A model generated the notes under the pieces. It did no database searches and had not been told where the DNA came from. It was given only the letters and a program-made list of their open reading frames with translations. A DNA stretch of 64,000 bases from Gnetum montanum. Its lineage: Eukaryota; Streptophyta; Gnetopsida; Gnetales; Gnetaceae. Where the stretch lies: assembly GCA_015680685.1 (NCBI GenBank), contig MNCI01024352.1, positions 573,319 through 637,318 of the forward strand, given 5' to 3'. Below, piece by piece: positions 44,663 to 55,894 of this stretch; within the stretch, counting starts at the first letter, position 1; each line of letters opens with the position of its first letter. The translations under genes and the position numbers were made by a program.

Positions 44663-47600
44663 CATCCTATCAACATCCCATAGGCCAAGCATCTCCAATT
44701 TTGTTCTTTGAAAATAGCCTGTTGATAAGAGATGATGGTTTAGGATTTCAAAGTCATATTCCTCATGATCTTGCACCTAGGGAGTTACATCTACAAATTG
44801 TATTTCTTCCTCCAAAGCTTACTAGAACTCTTCTTTAGTATTAACCTTTGATGTTACATACAAATGTTGAATGGAAAACCACTTCATTTGAAGCTCCTCA
44901 TCATTAGAACCAAGATCTCACTTCACATATCTAAATGGATAATGCAACAACAACATAGCCCAAAAATATTCAATCCATTTTTGTTCCCTTTTCTTTTGTG
45001 GAATGAGAAACTTGGAATAATATTTGACAATAGCATCTAGCTTCAGGTGATGCAAATTCCAATTTGGGTTGTTCTTACTCTTCATGTTGCAATTATACTC
45101 TCTAAAAGCTTATAGCAATGATACATCATTCATCGAAAGTGGATTTTTTTGATACATATTAATGAGAGGTGTGTAGTTTTTAGCTTCATCAGTTTCATCT
45201 AAATTAATTTGAACTTTTTTGTACAACTCTTGAGAAACATTGAGTATGTGGAAAACATGACTGTAGTTTACCAAAGGAAGTTCATACAATATGGGATAGA
45301 CCTCCATAACGCCAATGTCTTTATTTGTAGTAGCATCCATCATGAGCCTTCTATAGATTGATAGAGCATCTTCATGAGGATCATTTGACTTTGAAATTTG
45401 TAGCAACATCTCATGAAAAGATTGTGATTTCTTCTCTGATTTAGTTGCATATTTCACAATATATTTTATGGCAACATATCATGACATTATTGGCTAAAAA
45501 TATGTATTTTCCCTCCATGTCTAAAGCATTATTTTGTTATGAACATCAAGCCTCAAATCGTTCCTTTGAGGAACATAAGTAATCTCAATTTTATTTTCTA
45601 GATCTCTCTAAAGAGTGGATTCTAAAGATAACAACCAAGAAACATTGTACCTAGAATTGAAAGATACAGAAGTTGAATATGTATATAATTTTTATTCCAA
45701 GATAAATTAAAGTATACTTGCTAATAAAAATGAATGCAATAGTGAGGAAATAGTAAGGAAATAACAATTCGATTAGCAAGTGGTACTTGTAATCTTCTCT
45801 ACCATTATGTTTTTGCAAACATACATCGGGTTTGCAGATAGTATGTCTTTGAACAGCATTAAGCAAATCAGCATAATCGGTTTCAAGATCCATACATTGT
45901 AGTTATTTAGCAGTCAAATCACATGGATGATGCTACATATATACATGTAAAGCCTAAGTGGAAAGAAAAATTGGAAGATATAACAATGGAGAAATTAATA
46001 TCAATGTATTCTAAGTAATATCAACAAAAAAACTTTATGTAAAGAACATAAAAGCTAAATGAGAACTTACATTATTTGGATGTCCATTAGTTGTAAATCT
46101 TGGATTCCATGCATTTGTAATTGAATCAAAAAATTCCTTTGTCCTACACATGACGTGAGGATCATTATGGTCGAGTTCATCTACCTTTGGAGCACCTTGT
46201 ATTCATAGGAAACCACACACATGTGGAGATTTGCAATGCTACCACTCATATCATGTCCAGTAGTCAACAACATGGAATTCATTCATCAAAACTATTTTAA
46301 GAAAGACAATGTGACGATGATGCATGAACTCTACAACTATATATGGATTTTCTATGATATTACTCTCTCCAACATTTGAGTTCTGATGAGTTCTCAGGTG
46401 GATCTTCTTCCATTAGATTATGCAACTCAGGCCAAGAGAGATCTGCCACATTTAGAGTAAAAAAATAGTAGGTGTCCCCAATTGATTCACCATGTTACTT
46501 AGCTTTACTTTACATTTCTCTAATAAGATGGTGTACCATAAATGGAGGTATCATATCACATCAAATTATTAACAATGACATGTGATGGAGCATTATGTAG
46601 TTGTTCCGACAGTTCCTCAATAGTTATGGGTGCATCAGCAATATTTTTTTTAAAAAATATAGAGGTAGATTTCATTGCCCATCTCCTTCTAATGACATTA
46701 TAGATATACTACCTAAAAATAAATCACACATCGTTGCTTCAATGTTTTAAAAAACACTATGAATAATGAAAATAAAAAATAAATGGAGAAATAATATTTA
46801 CCTAAAATGCTTGTGGTGTCGAAATCTACCATCTTTGTAGTGAATAAGATGTTTTTCATATTTATGCAGTTTGACATATTTAGCTCTTCATTCAAGAAAA
46901 TCACATTTTCCTTCAAAAAAAAAGACTTGGAAATGCCATCATAAATAACCCTATCATGTTAAACTTGTTAATAGGAGAATTAGACATGGAAGGCCACTGA
47001 GAAAAATTTGAATCCTACAATAATAGATTATGCATCCATGCTCTTATCTAATTAATTTTCTTTCTTACAATTCTAGGACATGGTGCAATTGATGATGTAT
47101 GACCAATAAAGTTTTCTTGATTTGTCTAAAGCAAAGGACCTTCAAACTACAATCTTATTTCTCCATCATTTTTTGACAATGAAATATAAGGAATGTGATG
47201 GAATATGTTAACATCATGGATATTAGCAACATTATCTAATGTATGCATATTCATCTCAATATCGTGATAGTATAGATCATTTACCTTCTTAAAAATCAAG
47301 GCTTCATAAACCTATCTCTTGTTAATAATGAAATTATACTTGGTGTCCATTTGATTTGCTCTTCTCAATATTAAGAAAGGGATATCCTTAATTCTAAGAG
47401 GAAGTCTCTTAGAAATCTGTGTGGCATCCTGAGAAAAGGTAATTATGTGACCTTTATACTTGAACTGTACACCAACTACATGTGTAACTTATAATATGGG
47501 ATTAATTTTTGCAATTAACATTTCTTCAACCTTAGTTAAATAGGCTAGGATAGATGGTTGGATTCATGGATCCATGTTATTCTTAGCAGAAAATCATTTA

Positions 47601-48605
47601 ATCTTAGAACCAAAGTTGTCAAGAATATTTTGTTTCTTTTCATTAATGCACCTATTGCATCTGGGTCCTCTACTTTTGGTTGAATCCAATAATATGCCAA
47701 GAAACATTGCATTGTGTACATTGCAAGAACATGCATTTGTAGAACTTCTAACTATAGTATTAAAATTCTATATTACATGAGAAATTTTTGTAGATGCCTT
47801 TTGCAAGTTTGGAAAAGACTGAAGAGGTTTTAAAGAAGGCATTTGCACTATTGGTACATTGGCAACATCTATAGCTTCATGCATTCGATGAAATGAATTA
47901 TCCTTGTGTCCACGTTGCCTTGTTCGGTGCTCACTCTTGCTATGTTGTGCTTGTTCTTGATCTTGTTGCAATTTCTCTTCTTCTACATGTGTTATTTTTA
48001 GTATGGATGTTGCTTGAATAACAGGCACAGATGCATTTCCAATGTCTTACAAAATGTTAGGAAATGTGAATAAAATATTCAATAACAATATATACTAACA
48101 TGAATATGGGTAGAAAATAATAACCTACATTTCTTGTTGATTATTTGTATTATTTTTATCAATAATGTAAATCATTGTTGATGATGATTTTCTAGGTGTT
48201 GAGAGAGCATTTGAAGTTGATGCAGCTTAAAAAAATATTTGCAATGTAACTACATAAATAACATGATAAGATTTACCTATGTTAAATATTTGTTTTAATA
48301 TATTAAGAAATGCATAAATAAATTTGTTATCATACTCATGAATCTCATAGAATCCATTGTTGTTCTAGCTTGTGTTGTTTTGCTTTGGTAGTTGAAATTG
48401 TCTTCTGTCCTCTACACATCAATTTTGGAGTTCTAGTTTCTACGATCTATGGTTGTCCTTCACCTTGACCACAACCACATCCATGCCCACTGTCATGACC
48501 TCTACAAATCGCATTATCTATTATAACAAATAGTTGCTGTAGTTGATCTTAAAGAGAGTGTTCTATGCCTTCCCTATTGGGACTCATAGTAACAGGATCC
48601 ATGTT
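44663..48605 (-). pseudogene. Helitron Rep domain and N-terminal helicase region, decayed
   Basis: The minus strand starts near 48605 (MDPVTMSPNREGIEH). It continues through a GHDSGHGCGCGQGEG stretch, a Gln-rich region (47990-47770), and then the Helitron N-terminal block: RCNRCINEKK, NNMDP, LTKVEEMLIAKINPILQV near 47545-47500, and GHIITFSQDA. The Rep HUH region near 46250 reads SPHVCGFL where SPHVHGFL would be expected. The tyrosine block near 45470-45440 reads YIVKYATKSEKKSQSF. Helicase linker sequence runs down to LGLWDVDRM at 44670. Stops are frequent and a few frame changes occur. Confidence 0.8.
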
Positions 48606-49237
48606 TTTGAAAATGCATAAATTGAAATATTTCATTTCATCATCCTTAAACATGATGCTTAAGTATAATATTAATTTCTAAAATGGACCTGTCCAAACAT
48701 TGCAAATTGAGTGTTTTGCCCTTTTTAGCACTTTATCCTAGAAAATACAAATATGAGTGAAACTTGTAATATTAAAGAAGAAAGTCATTATAGCATTAAA
48801 TAGGTTCAGATTGTGTATATATATATATTTACTATTTTTTCTTTATAATTACAATAAAATGTGAAATACATTATAATCATCAACCTTAATTCAAATAATT
48901 ATAAATTTTTTTAAAGAATTATAAATAGAATTATAAAAAATCATGTACAAATTTTATCCCATATACTTTACATGTGAACCTGTAAGTCATGTACATCCCA
49001 TATTCATGTTTAAAACATGGGTGAGATAGAAAGGTTCTCTTTATTTCTTTAATTATTTTATGGTGAGATATTATTTTCAAGATGTTTTAATTTACTATAC
49101 ATAGCCATAATGATAAAAATGTAAGAATCGATATTTTACAATATGATAACAGGGAATGTGGATCAAGGGTCTAGTTTGGATATTGAAATTCATTCTTGTT
49201 AGCCTTATCATCATTTTGATGCATTTACCTCATTTAC

Positions 49238-50036
49238 AGTAGATAGTTAAAGTCCTTAAAGTAAGTGGAAATTAATAAACAACTTAACCAATAGTAATGG
49301 TCTACCTGGCCTTATGATAGAGTGTTATGGCATAGTCTTTGAAGTTTTATTTTTAGTGCAAAACCTTATGGGACAATCTAGAATTTAAGTGCAATGAAAA
49401 TAAATAAAAAAATAAAACAAAAATTACAGTAATAAACTTTGGTGAAAAATCCATGGTAGTTCTATGTTAACATTGATTTCTATACGCATCTTTTGAAAAT
49501 TATTGAAATAGTTGGGTAGTGAGAGATTGGTAGGAATGGGTGCAATTGAAGAAGGTGTTGCTAGCATCCATGGTCTTGCTTTTCTTGCTGTGTAGTTGAA
49601 GGAGGTGCTACTGGCATCTGTGGTCTTACTTTTCCCATTGCATAGTTGATTGGGATAGTGGCTACAATTGAAAGAGTTGTTGCATCTTTGCCAATACATT
49701 GGAAGTTTATATAGGGCATAGTAGATAGTTGAAGTCCTTAAAGTAAGTGAAAAATTAAAAAACAACTTAGATGATCGCAACGGCCTATTTGGCCTTATGA
49801 CAAAGTGTTATGCATAGTCTTTGAAGTCTTATTTTTAGTGTGAAATCATACAGGACAATCTAGAATTTAAGTGAAATGAAAATAAATAAAAAACTTAAAC
49901 AAAAATTATAGTGATAAAATTTGGTGAAAAATCTAAGGTAGGCTTATGTTAACATTGATTTCTGTAAGTGTCTTTTGAAAATTATTGAAATAGTTGGGGA
50001 GTGAGAGACTGGTAGGAGTGGTGTAGTTGAAGAAGG
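49238..50036. repeat. Direct tandem duplication, about 481-bp period
   Basis: 49238-49553 and 49719-50036 align over more than 300 bases. Shared blocks include AGTCCTTAAAGTAAGTG, GGACAATCTAGAATTTAAGT and TTGAAAATTATTGAAATAGT. The 165-base stretch between them contains a smaller repeat around GCATC-ATGGTCTT/GCATCTGTGGTCTT. Confidence 0.85.
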
Positions 50037-50339
50037 GAGGTTGTGAATTTAATACTTGATTCGGCTTATAAGTGCATTGATGATGGAGTAGTCTTGTCAT
50101 AACATGCTCTTATAATGGGTCACATCTATCTTGCTATGTGGGTACAAGCTAAGTTTTCTCGTCTAGGAAAAAAATAAAAAGAAAGAAAAAGTAACATATC
50201 ATATTTTCTTTTTCAAACTTTTGCAAGTAGGGGCTAAGCTTTTTGGTTATGAAAAAAAAATGAACATCCTATTTTTCTTTTTCAACTCTTTAATGTAACT
50301 ACCACTCTATTTGAACTATAGTTTTACTATTATATCATA

Positions 50340-50425
50340 GAAAGGAAGTGATAAGTGCCTCAAGTGGTTAGCTCATTATCTTGTTAGGTAAGTGGTTATT
50401 AGTTTGAGTCACATTTGAGGTATTG
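50340..50425 (+). mobile_element. tRNA-like (SINE-type) module 1
   Basis: A box-A-like stretch (TGCCTCAAGTGGTTAG) is followed about 35 bases on by a box-B-like AGTTTGAGTCAC. The cloverleaf is not complete, so this is SINE or tRNA-derived debris and not a functional tRNA gene. Confidence 0.4.
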
Positions 50426-50495
50426 TTACATTTTTTTATAAAAAAGGATCATCATCTAGAGCCTCAATGCTTATCCTAATGGTCATGGAAACAAT

Positions 50496-50568
50496 GAGGT
50501 GTTAGCCTAGTGGTAAGACTCTTAATTTGAAAGCTCCAAGTCATGGGTTTGATTCTAGTGGGTAGTGT
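50496..50568 (+). mobile_element. tRNA-like (SINE-type) module 2
   Basis: TTAGCCTAGTGGTAAGACTC resembles RNA polymerase III box A with the D-loop GG, and GGGTTTGATTCT resembles box B. The spacing fits a tRNA-derived SINE head. Acceptor stem pairing is poor, so it is not called as a tRNA gene. Confidence 0.5.
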
Positions 50569-51649
50569 TAAGTTATAAAGTTCTAATTAAACTATATATC
50601 TTATGGTGTATTTATATTATAATTATTTTACAGTTCCAACCTCCTCATCACCCTACCCCAAACTCAATTCTTTTGGTTCTGAGACCTACTATCCCGCTCT
50701 TATATGATAGTAAATTACTACTAAGTAGCTCATTGTTTTATTAAGAAAGAGGTTGTTAGTTCAATTCACACATGAGATTGTCATAAAATTATTTTGGGTT
50801 TTGACATAATCCTTCCCAAATTATATGATTAATAAATGGTTAATAATTGTGTTCAAGAACATAAACATATGATCAAATGTATAAGGACTTTACAATGTCT
50901 CAATTCTCTTAGACAATTGATTAACTTTTTTTCATAAACTTCTTGAAATTGAAATAATAATTATATGTATCTAGATCATACAGCCAACATAATGAATTAT
51001 TAGTCTAGTGTTGATGAAGAATAAAAAGTTACTATTTATTAGCTATGACATCATATCTCAATTGAGAATTCAATGATGCAACATCTCTTGCTTGTACTTG
51101 CTTATAAATAAACACTCACCACTTGCATTTATGGCCCTATTCAATCACCAAGTAGGTAAATGTTGTTAGTTTAATTTCATATTCTATATAGTATTTAGTA
51201 AGTTCCTACAATATGGAATTGGGTTAGTTGTCTAAAGTCTTATTTGAGTGGATTGCACTTGGATATAATTCACGAATGGTATTAAGATTGAGATTGATTT
51301 GTTTTCATTGTAGCATTCTACCTTAGGTTAATTTTACTATTTTCAGCATTTACATTATACTATTGGTTTTTTTTTATTTTCCTAACATAATGTTTATGTT
51401 TCTCTCACATGATAATTACATGGTGAAATGAACATGACCTAATCTCAAGTATAATGTGCATTAAGTTAGTAATCCCAATATTGTGAATGCTTAGTAATCC
51501 TAGTTATGGATGCACATGTCTAGGACATGACAATGGATCAGGAAATTAGACATTCATTTTCTTAGGTGATATTATGACTATTTTTATAGTTTTAGTTAAT
51601 TAGGTATGAATTATAGTTTCTTAGGTTTATATTTAACTTAGATTATTAC

Positions 51650-53228
51650 TGTAACGATGGAAAACGTCAGTCGCTGGAAATACCGAGCGAAGATCTGTGT
51701 ACACAGTCTTAACAACGGATCCGTGCGAGGGCTGTGCTGGAGAAAACGGACCCGAGGTGCCCTGAACGGTCTTGTCGATCAGATAGGGACTTATTTAATC
51801 AGTAAATTATCGAATATTGCGATAGTATATATTTTATATTTATATTTCCTGAAATGAATCAATTCGGTGAATTGTAGAAGGAATAGAAAACAATGTAAAG
51901 AACTTGAAATCCCGATAACGTCAACGTGACAAGGAAGATCAAATTTAGGAAAGATGCATAATTCCAAGATCTATGATTTGACTCAAGAGCTAAATATATT
52001 GCATACAACATTTTAACGGCAGAATTCGCTTATCTTTGTGCGAAGCATACACAATAAGAGAACTATTTAAAAGGGAAAACAGAATGAAGGTTGATCTACC
52101 TCGTAAGCCAAAAGTGGAATGCAAGGAAGGTCAAGCCTGGATGCCTATCGATCAACTGTTTCTGATCAATAAACCTTGCCAATCGTACCAGATGATCTCT
52201 TGATCTCTGATCTGCTCCTTTTGCCCTCGGTAATCTTTGCTTAAGGCTGCTAATGATCTCCAATGAATAGGATAATGTTTTCGCCAAGAAGACTGATTGC
52301 TCCTGTTGCTAATGCTCAAACAATGCCTTATGTCCTTCAAAAGAAGAAAAATCCCTCTCCCCCCCTCTCCTCCTCTGCCAACTGGAGTATTTATAAGTTC
52401 AGCATCACATGGGAAGACACAGCCCTGATGACACGTGTCTCCAACTTTCAAAACACCGTTGACTTGACAATTTTTATGTTAAAGCTGGTCATGTCGCATT
52501 ATGTTTTGGGGGAGGGGCGAAGTACGCTGTAAACCACTCCTGCTGAAGCTACCTCATGATTACGCTGCGATACACTGATAAGTGTATTGTTGCGTATGGA
52601 TAGTAGGTGCGTGTCTGGTACTACCTTAGCTGAATTTACACTGTATTATGCTTGTTTACGCTGCATAGCGTGGCAAAGCGTAATAAAGCATAAAAGTAGT
52701 TAAATCAAGCTGCTTTGCGCTGCAAAGCGTAATGGAGCGTAAAAATAGTCAACCTCACGATAAGTTACACTTGTTTACGCTTCGTAGCGTAATAAGCGTA
52801 AAACGATCAATCTGCAAAAAAGAAGTCAATCTGCCATGCTCCTTTGGACTCTGACTTTGACTTTCTCGAAGCTCATTATGCTGCTCTGCGTAATGGAGTG
52901 TAAATTCAATCCTGAACAAAAGACTTGGTGGAATATGCAACAAGTCGTAGTCCGCTGCTTAGGCCTTAAACTTTGTCATATTCGCCAAAGTAAGCTACCT
53001 TCCAATATCGTGCTACATTAAGCTAAATTACGCCGAGCGACATGATGCTATGTTGCGTAATGTGGTGTAAAGAGAGAAAACAAAACAAAGTTAGAATTTT
53101 TAAGAAACTTGGAGACTTGATGTTGCGCGCCTCTTTGCCTTGTTCTGTCTTCTGGATTTCTGCCGCAAACTTTCGCCCGAATCGTGAATCGTCGCCTTAG
53201 GCTGATTCACAATTTTCACGGTGTTTCA
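51650..53228. mobile_element. Solo LTR with perfect target duplication, 1579 bp
   Basis: The sequence starts TGTAACGATGG and ends GGTGTTTCA. It is flanked by ATTAC at 51645-51649 and ATTAC at 53229-53233. There is no internal region, so it is a solo LTR left by recombination. Its composition is richer in CpG than its surroundings, suggesting a younger insertion. 52560-53060 is packed with ACGCT...AGCGT palindromes. Orientation is not determined. The family is different from A-D and from E. Confidence 0.85.
52560..53060. repeat. Cluster of TTACGCT/AGCGTAA palindromic repeats
   Basis: Units such as TTACGCTGCATAGCGT, AAAGCGTAATAAAGC and TTACGCTTCGTAGCGTAATA recur about a dozen times. Each half can pair with its neighbour, so the array can form hairpins. 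It lies inside the solo LTR. Confidence 0.75.
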
Positions 53229-53233
53229 ATTAC

Positions 53234-53677
53234 TACTACAACATCATAATTATATGCCTTAGTTAGACTTAACCATACATGATGAAGCATCATATGTAGT
53301 ATGCCAAAAGCTTAAGGCTAAGGTGACATTTCATTGGGGAAACACCCACATAGCTCTTCTCTTGGAATTGATGAAAATTACATCAATTATCACATTTACG
53401 ATACTGTAGATGCGATGTAATAATTACAATTAATTCCTATAAATATGGTTCACCTATCACATTTATGACACTATTTGGTCAAGCAGCATAGTTGAAACTT
53501 TATTAGTTTGTCTTTGAAACTTAGAAAAATTAGTGAATGCTTGTGTATTTAAATTGATTGTATAGTGTCTTATTCAAGTAGCATTGTATCTAAACATAAT
53601 TCATAATCAATAATAAAATCGAGATCAATTCCTATTCATTACAATACTTTAACTTATTTTAAATTTACTTTTATTAT
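53234..53677. other. Spacer; starts with possible LTR debris
   Basis: No gene is present. The first 70 bases (ATGCCTTAGTTAGACTTAACC) resemble the U5 part of LTRs B, C and D, so the solo LTR may have landed in an older LTR. The remainder is AT-rich without features. Confidence 0.4.
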
Positions 53678-54543
53678 TGATGAATCATGTTTTACATGAG
53701 CCCTAATATTTGGTATTCGATATTGGGGTGGCTACGATATTGGATACGTGATATCGTGGCCCAAGATGTGATATTGGGTATGTGATATCACGAGGTATTC
53801 CTGGGCCTATAAATATAGCCCTTGGACATGATTTAGAAAGTTTTTTTTTCAGTCAAGTAGCAAAATTCTTGGAGTTTGTTCATTCAAGAGTTAGAAAATT
53901 TTCTAAGTGCCCATAGTAGGAGGTTTAAGTGTAATTGGATCTTTATTCAAGCATTGATGTACCTGAACACATCATTGTGTTGCCAATAAAGACGAGCTTT
54001 TTGATTCATCCTTGTAGCACTTGAGGCTTTCTTTCTTTATGCATTTATACATTGTGATTTTATGTAGTTCACATTTAACATTATTCATTTAGTAATTAAT
54101 TTTGATTAATTAAGAAATTGATTAAATACACAAAAATGACCCCTTTGAACATGTGTGACACTTTGTAGCTCAGAAATGATTAGCGTTTGACAACCTAGTA
54201 GTGTTTACATGAAGTTCAGGATGTATTCGGGAGGTGGGGATAGTTACTTGTGTTAGGCTAGATTAGACAATAGTTCACTTAGCATTTAATTACTCTCACT
54301 TTCATTATTGTTTTAGGTGATCAAATTGATAAAACATAAAATGATAAAAATATTATGCCTCAGTCACACTTAACCATACACTTACATTTCACAAGTGAGA
54401 CTGGGAAGACAACGAATGAACAACACGAACTCATCATTTAGCTCTAGTGTACTTGGTAATTAAAGTTTATGGAACTCAACTAGATCAGATGTGAACGCTT
54501 GTGATTTATATGGTTGGATGTAGGGGTACCTTGCTATTCATCA
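53678..54543 (+). mobile_element. LTR C, 5' LTR of an interrupted A/B-type element
   Basis: It starts TGATGAATCATG, ends TTCATCA, and is directly followed by a primer-binding site. U3 carries GATATTGGGG and GATATCGTGG-type motifs (53700-53800) and TATA-like GCCTATAAATATAG (about 53806-53819). R/U5 aligns with LTRs A, B and D. The internal region stops within a few hundred bases, where the Tat-type element begins, and no partner LTR is in the window. Confidence 0.75.
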
Positions 54544-54563
54544 TTGGCACCGTTGTCGAGGAC
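54544..54563 (+). promoter_or_regulatory. Primer-binding site of element C
   Basis: TTGGCACCGTTGTCGAGGAC follows the LTR. It is the least eroded of the three related sites in the window and matches the tRNA-Asp-like class used by Athila-type elements. Confidence 0.7.
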
Positions 54564-55480
54564 TTTAGTTCTACATGCGCTATCTAAACTTAGTAACCTC
54601 GTTGTTCAAATCCTAAGGTCAAATCTTACAAAAAAAAAATTACTATTATAACTAAATTAAATCTTAACTGCACACTACATATAGATTCACTAATATAAAA
54701 TTTTTTCTTCTCACAAGAACCTATCTTTACCTAAGATAGACCGAGTGCCTCAACAATACTAGGTGGTAATAAAGATGCGGAAAGCGTATGTTGTGTATTC
54801 ATATTCTGTACAAGGAAAACAAATGGAATGGCCAAGGAGGGGAATAGGAACAAGAGGTCGGATTATGAGGAAGACAGGGTTGCACTCCTAAGTAGACAGG
54901 CTAACCTAAGCGGCCATCTCAAAACGCTATCTGTACTTCACTGCTCTGGTGAAAACACTTTTGAACGACGTCCTCGTAGCTAGTAACCTGCAATCAAAAA
55001 AGAAAATAGAGGACACCATTGCTCAACCGAATCGTTGGAGAAGTTGTTGAAACAAGTATCGTCCAGGGCGAGAAAGAGTGAGTGGGCCATGGGTAAGGGA
55101 CCATAGCAAGAGGCCAGGGTCTGAATGTTGATGCTCAGCCCAGCATATCGTCGCCAAAAATTAGACTCATCGCACCCAACTGGTTATGCAAAGAACCAGC
55201 TAGGTGAATTTGTGAAGCCAGAGTCTGATAGTGATGATGAGTGGAGATCCCTAAGGTCGTGGTTGATGAGAACTCCCTTGGGGCTCTAGACGGAGAAACT
55301 AATCTCTCAGAGGTGCCACCGCTGAAATGGGTGCAGTGACGGCATGTCCAAGGGATCAGTAGTATGCCTTTTAGCATATTCGAGGAATCAGCAGAATGCC
55401 CGTGAGGTAGTGATGCTGGGGCTGTCCCAACATCCCACCCCATTTGTTTTGCAGCCACGCAGAGACGTTTACGCTCGCTT
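54564..55480. other. Leader of C, then probable 3' end region of the Tat element
   Basis: No gene was found. AT-rich leader sequence of C gives way to CpG-richer sequence at about 54750. This should contain the 3' LTR of the minus-strand Tat element, but its limits were not recognised because no second copy is in the window. Confidence 0.4.
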
Positions 55481-55499
55481 GATTCATATGTTGGCGGTC

Positions 55500-55870
55500 T
55501 GTAGGTTCTAGTTTTAAGTCCTGGTAGATTGTTGTTGTTGGTTTCAAGTCCCAGCAGACCATGGTCCCGGTTTAAAGTCTGGGCAGACTAAAAAATGATA
55601 GGTTTACGTCGTAGCGGACGGTGGTAGAACTGATTTATGGTCTCAGCAGACTGTGTTGTGGATGTCAGTTTCATGTCGTGACCCAGGGACAAGTCTATGC
55701 TAGTTTTACATCTCAACAGACGAATGCTTACCTTTGCCAGTTTTATGTCATGGCGGATAGCCGGTGCCAGTTTAGCATCATGGCAGACGCGTGTAGGAAA
55801 TGCCAGTTTTATGTCTTGGCGAACCTGTACAACACTGCCATTTTTACGTCGTAGCGGACGATTGTTGCGC
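55500..55870. repeat. Minisatellite, about 11 copies of a ~33-36 bp unit
   Basis: The recurring core is GTTTTA-x-GTC-x-TGGC(A/G)GAC. Clear copies begin near 55508, 55540, 55570, 55600, 55632, 55665, 55696, 55738, 55769, 55802 and 55838. Units vary at many positions. The array ends 25 bases from the last pol codon of the Tat element. Confidence 0.75.
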
Positions 55871-55894
55871 CTGGTGTTAACACTGGATATGCAG

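Larger units (their letters stand above)
25770..48605 (-). mobile_element. Decayed autonomous Helitron, split by two LTR retrotransposons
   Basis: A Rep-helicase protein can be followed on the minus strand through three separated blocks: 48605-44663, 40502-40209 and 26992-25770. The first gap is exactly element E and the second exactly element B. Rep comes first and the Pif1-type helicase second, as in plant Helitrons. Stops are frequent, and the second His of the Rep HUH motif is not there. The Helitron termini (5' TC, 3' hairpin and CTRR) were not identified, so the limits given are those of recognisable coding sequence. Confidence 0.8.
48606..51649. other. AT-rich intergenic stretch
   Basis: No gene was found. 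It holds the tandem duplication and tRNA-like modules listed separately, plus, from about 51470, degenerate sequence similar to LTR D. A TA microsatellite-like run lies near 48815-48830. Confidence 0.45.

Noticed and set aside
50496-50568. Functional tRNA gene
   Set aside because: Box A and box B are recognisable but the acceptor and anticodon stems do not pair well.
55500-55870. CRISPR-like array
   Set aside because: Units are diverged and contiguous without unique spacers, and the setting is a plant retrotransposon.
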